Source of the DNA: Pontibacterium granulatum | GTDB lineage: Bacteria; Pseudomonadota; Gammaproteobacteria; Pseudomonadales; Balneatricaceae | Direction: 5' to 3' | Length of the DNA stretch: 64,000 nt | Assembly (NCBI RefSeq): GCF_029961155.1 | Contig: NZ_JASBRH010000008.1 | Span: forward strand, 62,001 to 126,000 | Part shown: one piece after another, positions 36,967 to 46,802 of the stretch | Layout: every line of letters starts with the position of its first letter | Position numbering within the stretch: position 1 is the stretch's first letter | Position numbers and translations under genes: made by a program | The notes under the pieces: generated by a model | The model's database searches: none | Told to the model about the DNA's origin: nothing | The model's input: the letters and a program-made list of their open reading frames with translations, nothing else

Positions 36967-38232
36967 TTAGCCGAACATGCCCTTGAACATAAAGAAGAAC
37001 ATGATCGCCAGACCGGCGCCTGCAGGCAGTGTCACAATCCAGGATACGAAGATGGTACCCACAACGCGCAGGTTCAGTGCTGCCATACCTCGGGCGATAC
37101 CCACACCCAGAACCGCACCGACCAGAGTGTGCGTGGTGGAGATTGGCAGACCGGTACCGGATGCAACGACGACGGTCGTCGCTGCCGCCAGTGTCGCAGC
37201 AAAACCACGGCTAGGGGTCAGTTCAGTGATATTGTTACCCACGGTCGCGATTACCTTGTGACCGTAAGTCACCAGACCCAGCACAATACCGCCGCCACCC
37301 AGCAACAGAATCCAGGCAGGCATCGCAGATTTCTGAACGACTTCGCCGCCCGCTGCTACTACGCCAACAATCGCCGCCAGCGGACCTACGGCGTTCGCAA
37401 CGTCGTTGGAGCCGTGCGCAAAGGCCATCGCGCAGGCAGTAAACATCATCAGGATACCGAATAGTTTCTCAACGCTGGAGAAGTGGTAGTTGCGATCCGC
37501 ATCCGGGTTTGGAGTGATTTTCTTCTGCATCACGATGCCGATGAACATGGTGATGAAACCGATCACGACGGAGATCATCGCGCTCTGCCCCCAGCTCAGG
37601 TGCAGACCCACATGCTTCAGACCCTTGGTGAAGGTCACCATAGCGATGATGAAGCCCACCATAAAGATGTAGTAAGGGATATACTTCTTGGCGTTTTTGA
37701 ACGGGTCTTCGGTATCCAGAATCAGCTTCTGTACGCTGCGGAACAGGAAGAAGGCGATGAAACCGGCCGTGACGGGCGACACCACCCAGCTTGCAACAAT
37801 CTTGGTTACTTTGCCCCAGTTGACGGCGTCAACCGAGATACCTACTGCCGCGAAGCCTACGATTGCACCTACGATAGAGTGAGTAGTGGATACCGGCCAG
37901 CCGAAGTGAGTCGCAATCAACAGCCAGGTTCCTGCAGCCAGCAGAGCAGCCATCATACCGAACACCAGCAGTTCCGGCGTACCGGACAGCAGGGCGGGAT
38001 CGATAATGCCTTTGCGGATGGTTGCGGTTACCGCACCACCGGCCAGGTATGCACCGGCAAATTCGAATACGATGGCGATGATGATCGCCTGTTTCAGGGT
38101 CAGCGCTTTGGACCCTACTGATGTGCCCATGGCATTTGCGACATCGTTCGCACCTACACCCCAGGCCATAAAGAAACCAAAAATACACGCAAGGATGACA
38201 ATGGTGTCACCGTACTGAGCGAGAATTTCCAT
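36967..38232 (-). CDS. pit: Low-affinity inorganic phosphate transporter, Pit family
   Basis: A 421-residue inner membrane phosphate/cation symporter with about ten hydrophobic segments. The duplicated family signature appears as GANDVANAMGTSVGSKAL near the N-terminus and GSNDVANAVGPLAAI in the second half; GWPVSTTHSIVGAI and GLPISTTHTLVGAV are the paired STTH motifs. It lies 27 bp after a DUF47 gene, the conserved orfA-pit arrangement. Confidence 0.95.
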   Translation of the reverse strand: MEILAQYGDTIVILACIFGFFMAWGVGANDVANAMGTSVGSKALTLKQAIIIAIVFEFAGAYLAGGAVTATIRKGIIDPALLSGTPELLVFGMMAALLAAGTWLLIATHFGWPVSTTHSIVGAIVGFAAVGISVDAVNWGKVTKIVASWVVSPVTAGFIAFFLFRSVQKLILDTEDPFKNAKKYIPYYIFMVGFIIAMVTFTKGLKHVGLHLSWGQSAMISVVIGFITMFIGIVMQKKITPNPDADRNYHFSSVEKLFGILMMFTACAMAFAHGSNDVANAVGPLAAIVGVVAAGGEVVQKSAMPAWILLLGGGGIVLGLVTYGHKVIATVGNNITELTPSRGFAATLAAATTVVVASGTGLPISTTHTLVGAVLGVGIARGMAALNLRVVGTIFVSWIVTLPAGAGLAIMFFFMFKGMFG

Positions 38233-38259
38233 GAGGACTACTTCCGATAAATTTAAGAA

Positions 38260-38940
38260 TTAGCGAGCCATAAGCAGCTGCAGTCGGCTGCCTACCTGCT
38301 GGGCACGATCGGCCAGATCGCCGATCCAGTAAATAATCTGATACAGGAACATTGCGTCGATTGGCGGCAGATCTTTTTCGATCTGGAACAGCTCGAAACG
38401 GATGTTGCGCTGCAGTTCGTCGGTGTGGTGTTCCAGGTCATCCAGTTCACCGATCATTTTCTCGACCAGGTCAACTTCGTGACCGCTGAAACCGCTTGTC
38501 AGCAATTCGTCCAGTTCGTTCAGGGCAACCAGTGCCTGCTCGGAGGTGCTCAGTGCACCACGAACGAAGTCATTCATCTGGGTCTGGATCTGAGCCGGGA
38601 TTTCCATCTTGCGGCCCAACATCAGGCCTGCGATGTCCTTGGCGCGGTTAGCAATTTTGTCCTGCATACGCAGTAGTTCAAGCAGATCGCTGCGTGGTAC
38701 CGGCAGGAAGATGCTGTTTGGCAGGTGTTGACGCACGTCCTTTTTCATCGCATCAGCCTCGCCTTCCAGAACCGCGATACGGTGCTGTACTTTTTCCGCT
38801 TCTTCCCAGTCGGAATTATTCACGGCTTCAAAGAACGGGATCAGTTCGGACGCACACTCCTGTGCTTTTGCAATGTGTTCCTGCATCGGTTTAAACGGAG
38901 AACGCGCAAACATCTGCAGGATAGGGTTATTGGTTACCAT
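38260..38940 (-). CDS. DUF47 PhoU-like protein (Pit accessory)
   Basis: A 226-residue all-helical protein of the TIGR00153/DUF47 group, typically encoded before pit and thought to regulate it. The ATG at 38940 (MVTNNPILQMFARSPF) fits family starts; the open extension to 39030 runs through the promoter and is rejected. PhoU-like acidic helices such as RIAVLEGEADAMKKDVR, which overlap the metal-binding type E-x3-D-x3-D motif, are present. It is cotranscribed with pit. Confidence 0.92.
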   Translation of the reverse strand: MVTNNPILQMFARSPFKPMQEHIAKAQECASELIPFFEAVNNSDWEEAEKVQHRIAVLEGEADAMKKDVRQHLPNSIFLPVPRSDLLELLRMQDKIANRAKDIAGLMLGRKMEIPAQIQTQMNDFVRGALSTSEQALVALNELDELLTSGFSGHEVDLVEKMIGELDDLEHHTDELQRNIRFELFQIEKDLPPIDAMFLYQIIYWIGDLADRAQQVGSRLQLLMAR

Positions 38941-39287
38941 ATGAGTAAACCTGTGTGGGTCAAAATTTGCGCGCAGTATAAAGTGGCCTGTCATAAGTTT
39001 GTAAATGTATATACACGAAAAATTCATCATTCAGTCATTAGGCTGACATGTGTCTGGTTTTTCCGGGGCGCACGTGAACATGTGTCGCATCCTTCAAGTG
39101 ACTAACCGGCATCTACGTAACCCGCTATTTATTGTGTTGTCGCTGGTGCATGCACATGGCGGTTAACTGCGGGCCGTGATTTGTGGATCTGCGCTTCAGA
39201 GGCGGCAGCCCGCTTCGGCGTCTTATTCGCACCTTCCCTGAGAGCTGGGTTAGACTGTGGTTTGAAGTAGAAGGAAACTGCAGTGTT
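38941..39287. other. Divergent intergenic region between DUF47-pit and the YgiF-like gene
   Basis: This region of 347 bp contains the DUF47-pit promoter and a Pho-box-like site on the left. The promoter of the triphosphatase gene should lie on the right. No gene is evident: open frames in it lack motifs. Confidence 0.6.
38975..39005 (-). promoter_or_regulatory. Promoter of DUF47-pit with overlapping Pho-box-like sequence
   Basis: On the minus strand -35 TTACAA (38999-39004) and -10 TATACT (38975-38980) are separated by 18 bases and lie about 35 bases before the DUF47 start. Overlapping the -35 and spacer, the plus strand reads CTGTCATAAGTTTGTAAA (38988-39005), with a perfect first PhoB half-site and 4/7 in the second. 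A PhoB site in this place would be expected to repress. Confidence 0.45.
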
Positions 39288-40415
39288 ATGGCGAAAGAAA
39301 TTGAGTTGAAACTGAGTGTCAGCCGACACCACATTGAATCCCTGAAGCAGCAACCGTTGTTTAAATCTTCTCAGGTGGTTGATCAGGGCGCTAAGGCGTT
39401 AACGAACATTTATTTTGATACGCCAGAACAGGACCTGACCCAGGCCCGGGTCGCATTGCGTATTCGCGAGAAAGAGGGACGCTTCATTCAGACCCTGAAA
39501 ACCAGTGGCGTTGCTGAAGGCGGGCTGCACCAGCGTGGTGAGTGGGAATGGTATGTGGATACCCCCGAGCTGAACTTCGAGTTACTTCAGCAGGCCGAGT
39601 GGCCGGAGTCTCTGAACAGCCCTGAACTGCACGCGAAGATCAAGCCTGTATTTGCCACCGATTTTGTACGCAACACCTGGATCTACGACAGTGTGGATGT
39701 GGCCGGTGAACGCCTGCTGATCGAGATCGCGCTGGACCAGGGGCAGGCTTGGGTAGGAGAGGGTGATGAACGCAGACACGATGATATCTGCGAACTTGAG
39801 CTTGAGCTGATGGATGGCAACCCGGCGCGATTGTTTGAGGTGGCCCTGGAACTGGGCAAACAGATACCGCTGCTGAGCTCCGATATCAGCAAGGCACAGC
39901 GAGGCTACCGTCTCTGCAATCCAGAAGCTTATCAGGTGCGTGAACCAGAGATCAGCTTTATGGACGAGGCGACGATGGAGCTGGCGTTTTGCCAGATGTT
40001 GCAGCACGAACTGATGTTGTGGCCTCAGTATCTGGAAGCCTGGCAGTTCACCCGTGACTGGAAATATGTGACCGCTGCGCTGGAATCCCTGCGCAACATC
40101 GGCGGTTTGTACGAGAGCTTCAGTGACATCATTCCCGCCGATCCAGAAGGTGATCTGGACCAGCTGCTCACCAAACTGATCCGCCAACTGCGTGATGTGG
40201 ATGCCTGGCACCGTACCGCTGGCCTGATGGCCGGAAACGGAAAGGCATGGCAGGCGGAAGCGCAGAAGCGTGCCGAAGACCGTATGTTGGTGTTGTTGCA
40301 AACGGTAGGGTTGGGGCAGATCGCTCTGAAAATAGCCCATCAACTGGTTTCGCTGAGCTGGCGCGAACGCTGGACCGAAGAGCATCAGGCGCGAGCACAG
40401 CTGCCGCTAAACTGA
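39288..40415 (+). CDS. CYTH-domain inorganic triphosphatase (YgiF-like)
   Basis: A 375-residue protein starting at ATG 39288, chosen because MAKEIELKLS places the CYTH signature ExExK at residues 4-8; the frame is open further upstream but without the motif. The CYTH domain (about 1-205) hydrolyses inorganic triphosphate in E. coli YgiF. The C-terminal part (about 220-375) looks like a short CHAD-type helical domain, shorter than in E. coli (433 total). It is followed by glnE in the same orientation, as in many relatives. Confidence 0.88.
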   Translation: MAKEIELKLSVSRHHIESLKQQPLFKSSQVVDQGAKALTNIYFDTPEQDLTQARVALRIREKEGRFIQTLKTSGVAEGGLHQRGEWEWYVDTPELNFELLQQAEWPESLNSPELHAKIKPVFATDFVRNTWIYDSVDVAGERLLIEIALDQGQAWVGEGDERRHDDICELELELMDGNPARLFEVALELGKQIPLLSSDISKAQRGYRLCNPEAYQVREPEISFMDEATMELAFCQMLQHELMLWPQYLEAWQFTRDWKYVTAALESLRNIGGLYESFSDIIPADPEGDLDQLLTKLIRQLRDVDAWHRTAGLMAGNGKAWQAEAQKRAEDRMLVLLQTVGLGQIALKIAHQLVSLSWRERWTEEHQARAQLPLN

Positions 40416-40559
40416 TGACGAAGCTCATGACCCGGCCTGTCGAACTCTGGTAGGCTGGGTGCATATCCGGTGTGTTCAGCGCACCCTTTCTAAGCACCGG
40501 ATCTGCAGATGACACCGGGCGTTGACCTGATAGAGCCCATACTGGAGAGCACACGGAAC

Positions 40560-43460
40560 ATGTACACACCCAATACCGACCTGGTTATCGAGCCCCTCCA
40601 CCCGCTATTGCAACAGAACTGGCAGAGAATCGGAGATAAATTAAACGAGGTTGAAGGGATCGCCCCGGAATTGTTGGCCGATCTGGCGCGCGTGGTTGTC
40701 GGCAGTGATTTTGTGACGGATCAGCTGAGTCGCTCTCCGGTATTGCTGCAGGATCTGCTGAGCGGAGACGATCTGTTACGCAGTTATGACGATGATTACT
40801 ACCACACTGAACTGAATAATCGTCTGGCAGCGGTGGAGGATGAGAATACCCTGCACCGCGTGTTGCGTCAGTTCCGTAACCGTGAACAGGTGCGCATCAT
40901 CTGGCGTGACCTGACCCGACGGGCGGATATGCGCGAAACCACCCGTGACCTTTCCAATATGGCTGACGCCTGTATCGATGGTGCACTGAACTGGCTTTAT
41001 GGTTCCGCGTGTGAGCGTTTTGGTACGCCACAGGGCATTGGTGCTAATGGCGAGCGTGAACCGCAGCGCCTGGTCGTGCTGGGGATGGGCAAGCTGGGTG
41101 CGTACGAGCTGAACCTCAGCTCAGATATCGATCTGATCTTCTGTTTCCCGGAAAACGGTCAGACCGACGGTGAGAAAAAGTGCCTGGAGAATCAGGATTT
41201 CTTTATCCGCTTGGGTAAAAAGCTGATTCAGGCGTTGGACAACATGACTGTCGACGGTTTTGTGTTCCGTGTGGATATGCGCCTGCGTCCGTTTGGCTCA
41301 GCGTCACCGCTGGCGGCCAGCTTCGACGCGATGGAACTTTACTATCAGGAGCAGGGGCGCGACTGGGAGCGTTACGCCATGATCAAGGCGCGAGTGGTGG
41401 CCGGTGATAAAGAGGCCGGTGCTGAACTCATGGCGCGCCTGCGTCCATTTGTATACCGCAAATACATCGACTTCAGTGCATTTGAGTCCCTGCGCGATAT
41501 GAAGGAGATGATCAATCGCGAAGTGCGACGCAAAGGCCGTGAGCAGAACGTAAAACTCGGCTCTGGCGGTATCCGAGAGGTGGAGTTTATTGCTCAGGCG
41601 TTCCAACTGATCCGTGGTGGCCGTGATAGCCGCCTGCAACAGCGAGAACTGTGCAACATCCTGCCAGTACTGCCCGATTCCGTGGGAATGCCCGAGGAAG
41701 CCGTTGACGATTTGATGAGGGCGTACGAGTTCCTGCGTAATGCTGAGCATGCGATCCAGGCGGTAGCGGACCGCCAGACTCAGGAACTGCCAATGGATAC
41801 AACGGAGCAGTTGCGACTGGCGTTCAGCATGGGCTTTGAGGATTGGGACAGTTTCTACAGCCGGCTGGAAATGCACCGCGCCGATGTGCGTCGTCACTTT
41901 GCTGATGTTGTTGCCCCGGCCGAGCAAGATGAGGAACAGGAAGACGATCACTCCGCCGAGTGGCTTGAACTCTGGGACGGCACGCTGGAGGATGAGCAAG
42001 CGCTGTCTTACCTGAGCGAAGCCGGTTTCGACGACGCAGACGCCGCCTACAAACAACTGGTGGACCTGCGTCAATCGCGTACTGTAGTGATGTTGCAGCA
42101 AATTGGCCTGGAGCGTCTGCGGGCCGTACTGCCGGCGTTGCTGGAACAGGTCTCGCACACCGATAACGCTTCTGAAACCCTCGCCCGTGTATTGAAGCTG
42201 GTAAGCGCCGTTCTGCGCCGCTCCGCATACCTGGTGTTGTTGGCGGAGAATCCGGGGGCCCTGAGGCAGCTGGTACGTCTTTGCTCGGCCAGTGCCTGGT
42301 TCTCCGAGCAACTGGCAAAACAGCCGATCCTGCTGGACGAGCTGATTGATCAGCGTACCCTGTATACCCCACCGGATAAGGAGCAGATCCGTAACGAACT
42401 GCGTCAGCAACTGCTGCGCATCCCCGAGGAGGATACCGAGCAGTTGATGGAAGCGCTGCGTTACTTCAAGAATGCAGTCACCCTGCGTGTGGCCGCATCT
42501 GAGATCACCGGTGCATTGCCTCTGATGAAAGTGAGTGACTACCTCACCTGGACTGCAGAGGCCATCTTAAATGTGGTGTTGGACATCGCCTGGCGTAACC
42601 TGTCTGAGAAGCACGGCGTACCGATGCAATCGCAGGGTGTACCGTGCGATCCGAACTTCATCATTATCGGTTACGGCAAAGTGGGCGGTATCGAGCTTTC
42701 CTACGGCTCCGACCTGGATCTGGTGTTTATCCACAATGCCGACCCGAACCTGTTCACCGACGGCGACAAGCAGATTGCCAACTCGGTGTTCTTCACCCGT
42801 CTGGGGCAGCGCATTATTCATATCCTCAACACCTTCACACCGTCCGGTCAGTTGTACGAAGTGGATATGCGCCTGCGTCCGTCCGGTAACTCCGGGTTGC
42901 TGGTCAGTTCGCTGAAGGCGTTTACCGACTACCAGCAGAAAGAGGCCTGGACCTGGGAGCATCAGGCTTTGGTGCGTGCCCGTGTGGTGGCAGGTGATCC
43001 TAAACTGCAGCAGGAATTTGAAGCGGTACGTGCTGAGATTCTATCGGCAGAGCGCGACAGAACCGAGCTGAAGAAAGAGGTGGTGGAAATGCGCCAGAAG
43101 ATGCGTGACCACCTGGGCAGCAAGAACACCGAGAATACTGAGAATCCGGTGTTCCACCTTAAGCAGGATCGCGGCGGCATTGTCGATATCGAGTTTATGA
43201 CCCAGTACTGCGTGTTGGCAAATGCCCATAAATACCCGTCCCTCACCGAGTTCACCGACAATATCCGGATCCTCGAAGGTGTGGAGACCTGTGGGCTGAT
43301 GCCTGCCGAGGAGGCGCAACAATTGCGCGAGGCTTACATTGAGTTCCGCTCTGTGGGGCACAGTCTGACGCTGCAGGGGCGTTCCAACGAGATCAGCGGT
43401 GATGAACTGCTCGACAGCCGCGAACTGGTGGCGGCCAGCTGGGACCGATTGTTGGGCTGA
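40560..43460 (+). CDS. glnE: Bifunctional glutamine synthetase adenylyltransferase/deadenylase GlnE
   Basis: GlnE attaches AMP to and removes it from glutamine synthetase in response to nitrogen status. The two nucleotidyltransferase domains are visible as GMGKLGAYELNLSSDIDLIF (first half, adenylyl-removing) and GYGKVGGIELSYGSDLDLVF (second half, adenylyl-transferring). The start at 40560 (966 residues, MYTPNTDLVI) has GGAGAG upstream and fits the family (about 950-980); an ATG at 40509 is possible. A strong terminator follows. Confidence 0.95.
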   Translation: MYTPNTDLVIEPLHPLLQQNWQRIGDKLNEVEGIAPELLADLARVVVGSDFVTDQLSRSPVLLQDLLSGDDLLRSYDDDYYHTELNNRLAAVEDENTLHRVLRQFRNREQVRIIWRDLTRRADMRETTRDLSNMADACIDGALNWLYGSACERFGTPQGIGANGEREPQRLVVLGMGKLGAYELNLSSDIDLIFCFPENGQTDGEKKCLENQDFFIRLGKKLIQALDNMTVDGFVFRVDMRLRPFGSASPLAASFDAMELYYQEQGRDWERYAMIKARVVAGDKEAGAELMARLRPFVYRKYIDFSAFESLRDMKEMINREVRRKGREQNVKLGSGGIREVEFIAQAFQLIRGGRDSRLQQRELCNILPVLPDSVGMPEEAVDDLMRAYEFLRNAEHAIQAVADRQTQELPMDTTEQLRLAFSMGFEDWDSFYSRLEMHRADVRRHFADVVAPAEQDEEQEDDHSAEWLELWDGTLEDEQALSYLSEAGFDDADAAYKQLVDLRQSRTVVMLQQIGLERLRAVLPALLEQVSHTDNASETLARVLKLVSAVLRRSAYLVLLAENPGALRQLVRLCSASAWFSEQLAKQPILLDELIDQRTLYTPPDKEQIRNELRQQLLRIPEEDTEQLMEALRYFKNAVTLRVAASEITGALPLMKVSDYLTWTAEAILNVVLDIAWRNLSEKHGVPMQSQGVPCDPNFIIIGYGKVGGIELSYGSDLDLVFIHNADPNLFTDGDKQIANSVFFTRLGQRIIHILNTFTPSGQLYEVDMRLRPSGNSGLLVSSLKAFTDYQQKEAWTWEHQALVRARVVAGDPKLQQEFEAVRAEILSAERDRTELKKEVVEMRQKMRDHLGSKNTENTENPVFHLKQDRGGIVDIEFMTQYCVLANAHKYPSLTEFTDNIRILEGVETCGLMPAEEAQQLREAYIEFRSVGHSLTLQGRSNEISGDELLDSRELVAASWDRLLG

Positions 43461-43482
43461 TCAGTAGTGCTTCTCCAAAAAC

Positions 43483-43512
43483 AAAAAAGCCAGACTTACG
43501 TCTGGCTTTTTT
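43483..43512. terminator. Bidirectional terminator between glnE and ilvE
   Basis: AAAAAAGCCAGAC and GTCTGGCTTTTTT form a 13-bp inverted repeat with loop TTAC. It lies between the convergent glnE and ilvE genes and can serve both. Confidence 0.92.
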
Positions 43513-43558
43513 ATATCTCAGCCCTTGGGTTCAGGCAAAAATGTTTGAATTGAGGGAA

Positions 43559-44554
43559 TTAAACGCTGGTCAGCCAGCCGTGGGTATCTTCGGCTTCGCC
43601 CCACTGGATTGCGTTCAGCGCGGTACGCAGTTTTACCGTGGTCTCGCCGATACCGCCGTTGCCTACGTCGATCTCCTGTCCGTGGTGGATCAGGGTGCCA
43701 ACCGGTGCCAGTACTGCCGCGGTACCGGACAATGCAGCTTCGCAGCCTGGTTTCTTCGCGCGTTCCAGCAGCTCGTCTACGGTCAGCTCGCGCTCCTGCA
43801 CGTCCATACCCATATCACGGGCGATGGTCAGGATGGAGTCACGGGTTACACCGTGTAGGAAGCTGGCATCCAGTGCTTTAGTGATCAATTCATTGCCGTC
43901 GATCAGCAGGAAGTTCGCTGCGCCGGTTTCCTGTACGTCGCCATTCGGGCAGAACAGCACCTGGTCTGCCTGGACTTCAGCGCGCGCGTGCATGATTGGC
44001 TGCAGGGCTGCGGCGTAGTTACCACCGCTCTTAACCATGCCCATGTGTGGTGGGCAACGCATGTTCTGGTCTTCGATCAGCAGGCGCAGGGCCTTATCGC
44101 CGCCGGCAAAGTAGTCGCCCACCGGAGACAGCAGAACATACTGGCAGGACGTCAGGGAAGGCACCGCGGCTTTACCGATTGCAGGTTCAGTGCCAAAGTG
44201 GGTCGGGCGGATGTACATGGAGCCCGGCGCTTCCGGTACTTCATCTGTGAAGCGAGCTACGATGTCGCGGATCATCTTCGCCGTGACGTCTTTGTTGATC
44301 TCCGGCAGGCCCAGCAACTGGGAACTCTGGGCAAAACGCTCAACGTTTTTGTCCATCCGGAAGATCTTGATGGAACCATCTTTATGGCGGAACGCTTTCA
44401 GCCCTTCAAAGCAGGTGCTGGAGTAGTGCAACACATGGGCGCCTGGGTGCAACTGGATGCTGTCGCTGGAGACGACTTCGGTCTCGCTCCAGTTAGAGCC
44501 ATCAAACCAGGAAATTGCCATTTCTGGCATAAACACGGAACCAAATGCTGTCAT
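43559..44554 (-). CDS. ilvE: Branched-chain amino acid aminotransferase IlvE
   Basis: This is a PLP-dependent class IV aminotransferase for leucine, isoleucine and valine. The 331 residues show the family segments GLKAFRHKDGSIKIFRMDKN, VKSGGNYAAAL with the PLP lysine before it, and QETGAANFLLIDG. It is longer than E. coli IlvE (309) and resembles the pseudomonad form; the same glnE-ilvE neighbourhood is known there. It converges on glnE. Confidence 0.95.
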   Translation of the reverse strand: MTAFGSVFMPEMAISWFDGSNWSETEVVSSDSIQLHPGAHVLHYSSTCFEGLKAFRHKDGSIKIFRMDKNVERFAQSSQLLGLPEINKDVTAKMIRDIVARFTDEVPEAPGSMYIRPTHFGTEPAIGKAAVPSLTSCQYVLLSPVGDYFAGGDKALRLLIEDQNMRCPPHMGMVKSGGNYAAALQPIMHARAEVQADQVLFCPNGDVQETGAANFLLIDGNELITKALDASFLHGVTRDSILTIARDMGMDVQERELTVDELLERAKKPGCEAALSGTAAVLAPVGTLIHHGQEIDVGNGGIGETTVKLRTALNAIQWGEAEDTHGWLTSV

Positions 44555-44811
44555 GTGAAGCGTCCTACTAAAAGCGGGTTAGGTGAAAACGTTCCAGATG
44601 AATCGGAACGGGAGAAACTTAGCGGTTCTCGCCCAAGCCTGTTGATTTTAAGCATCTTGGCAAAAAATGGAATTCCCAGATGCAGAAAATCGTTACGTCC
44701 AGTGCGATTACTGGGTGTTTTGTGGGGATTTTAGTATGATTGCCGCAATGAAAACGGTCGCAGCGCCGCTGTAACCAATCCCAGCCCCACTATTTGCCAA
44801 GCAGGTCCGCT

Positions 44812-45705
44812 TTGACACAGATCTGGATTATCAGTGATGGAAAACCGGGACATCTGAACCAAAGTCTCGGACTGGCGGAGGCGCTGCAGCGCCAGATCCC
44901 CAATGTGCACATTGAAACCAAACCCGCATTGAGCCGAGCCGCAGCGCTAAAGTTGCTGTGTCTGGGTGGTGTGGATGGTCAGCCCGACCTGTTGATAGGC
45001 GCGGGGCATAGCACGCATCTGAGTTTACTGGCCTATAAGCGTGCGACGGGTGCACCTGCGGTGTTGATGATGAAGCCGTCGTTGCCGATGGGGTGGTTTG
45101 ATCTCTGTCTGATTCCGAAACACGACGAGCCGGGTGAACGCACAAATGTGGTGCTGACCGATGGGGCGCTGAACCGGATGCAGCCATTGGCCGAACGTCA
45201 GTCCGGTGCTGGTGCTAAAGGTATGATCCTGATTGGTGGCCCATCCAAGCATTTTGGCTGGGATGACCAGCGTGTGGTGGATCAGCTCAAAGTGGTCGTA
45301 GATGGCTCAACGCCCTGGTTACTGACCACATCACGCCGCACGCCGGAGAGTTTCTTACCGTTGTTACAGCAGGCAGGGTTACCGGACCTGGAAGTTGTAC
45401 CCTTCGAACAGACCGGTCCTGGTTGGTTGGGGGAGCATCTGCCTCAAATGGCGCAGTGTTGGGTGAGTGGGGATAGCGTATCGATGGTGTTTGAATCGCT
45501 CACCGCCGGATCTGCCGTAGGCATTTTGGAACTTCCACCGAAGGCGAGCAATCGTATTACCCGCGGGTTGCAGCTGTTGATTGATGATCACAAGGTCACG
45601 CCGTTTAGTCGCTGGCAGGAAAGTCGCACGTTGCCTTTGCCTGAAATCCCATTTAACGAAGCAGAGCGCTGCGCAGAACTGGTCCGTACGAGGTTGTTGT
45701 CATGA
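44812..45705 (+). CDS. ELM1-like (mitochondrial-fission-type) protein in the LPS cluster
   Basis: A 297-residue protein of the ELM1/DUF1022 family, which has a glycosyltransferase-B-like appearance (IWIISDGKPGHLNQSLGLAEAL at the start; VSGDSVSMVFESLTAG late). No ATG is available. TTG at 44812 has AGG six bases upstream and is preferred over TTG at 44794. Its stop overlaps the next glycosyltransferase start (ATGA), so it heads a coupled LPS operon. The bacterial function is unproven; a role in sugar transfer for LPS or cell surface is inferred from context. Confidence 0.8.
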   Translation: MTQIWIISDGKPGHLNQSLGLAEALQRQIPNVHIETKPALSRAAALKLLCLGGVDGQPDLLIGAGHSTHLSLLAYKRATGAPAVLMMKPSLPMGWFDLCLIPKHDEPGERTNVVLTDGALNRMQPLAERQSGAGAKGMILIGGPSKHFGWDDQRVVDQLKVVVDGSTPWLLTTSRRTPESFLPLLQQAGLPDLEVVPFEQTGPGWLGEHLPQMAQCWVSGDSVSMVFESLTAGSAVGILELPPKASNRITRGLQLLIDDHKVTPFSRWQESRTLPLPEIPFNEAERCAELVRTRLLS

Positions 45706-46802
45706 AGGTTGTACAGTTATTGCCGGATCTGGACGGTGGTGGCGTTGAACGTGGTACGCTGGAGGTCGCACAAGCGCTGGTGAGGCGTGGCCACGAGTCA
45801 ATCGTGATCTCGGCAGGTGGCCGTATGGTCGAGCAACTGGAAGCCGAAGGATCCCGTCACGTGACCTGGGATTTGGGTACCAAATCGCTCTGGACCTTCC
45901 GCCATATCTGGTCGCTTCGCCGTTGGCTGAAACAGGAAAAGCCCGACATCCTGCACGTGCGTTCCCGCCTTCCTGCCTGGGTGGCTTGGTTTGCCTGGAG
46001 GGGAATGAATCCAAGCGACCGACCGCGTTTGGTAACTACTGTACATGGGCTTTATTCCGTCTCCAAATACAGCGGTGTCATGTGCAAAGGAGAACGGGTG
46101 ATCGCCGTGTCCAAAACCGTCGAAGCCTATATACGCGACAACTATCCGGAAACGGATATGGGTAATGTGCGGTTAGTGTACCGTGGCATCGATCCACAGG
46201 AGTTCCCGCTGGGCTATCAGGCTTCGGAAGAGTGGTTAGCGCAATGGCGTGCAGACTTCCCGCAGCTTGAAGGTAAAAAGGTTATCACCTTGGCTGGGCG
46301 TCTGACCCGCCTCAAAGGCCACAACGATCTGATCGATTTGATAAAGGTGCTGGTTGCCCAAGGAATGCCGGTACACGCTCTGATCGTAGGTGGTGAAGAT
46401 GCGAAACGCAAAGCGTATGCAGAAGAACTGTACAGCCGGGTGAATGACGAAGGCTTAAGCGAGCACATTACGTTTACCGGTACGCGTTCGGATATCCGTG
46501 ATATCTACTCCGTTTCGGACCTAGTGCTGTCCTTGTCCACTAAGCCGGAGTCTTTTGGTCGCACGGTGGCAGAAGCGATTGGTCAGGGGGTGCCGGTGGT
46601 GGGTTATGATCACGGTGGTGTGGGTGAGATCCTCACCGCATTGTACCCTCAGGGAAAAACGCCGCTGAAAGATGCGGATCGGTTGGTGCAAACAGTCAGT
46701 GATGTCCTGGAATCAGGAGTGCGACCGGAAGGTAATCAAGTGTTCCTGAAAACCACCATGCTGGACAAGACCCTGGCTGTGTATGAGGAACTGTGCGCGT
46801 GA
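45702..46802 (+). CDS. Glycosyltransferase family 4 protein (LPS core type)
   Basis: A 366-residue GT-B enzyme. N-terminal LLPDLDGGGVERGTLEVA is the acceptor-side glycine loop. The C-terminal donor domain has LAGRLTRLKGHNDLI and the E-x7-E motif in KPESFGRTVAEAIGQGVPVV. It is cytoplasmic, adding a sugar to lipid A-core or O-unit precursors. It is coupled at both ends (ATGA with the ELM1-like gene, GTGA with the next transferase). The sugar specificity cannot be read from sequence. Confidence 0.9.
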   Translation: MKVVQLLPDLDGGGVERGTLEVAQALVRRGHESIVISAGGRMVEQLEAEGSRHVTWDLGTKSLWTFRHIWSLRRWLKQEKPDILHVRSRLPAWVAWFAWRGMNPSDRPRLVTTVHGLYSVSKYSGVMCKGERVIAVSKTVEAYIRDNYPETDMGNVRLVYRGIDPQEFPLGYQASEEWLAQWRADFPQLEGKKVITLAGRLTRLKGHNDLIDLIKVLVAQGMPVHALIVGGEDAKRKAYAEELYSRVNDEGLSEHITFTGTRSDIRDIYSVSDLVLSLSTKPESFGRTVAEAIGQGVPVVGYDHGGVGEILTALYPQGKTPLKDADRLVQTVSDVLESGVRPEGNQVFLKTTMLDKTLAVYEELCA

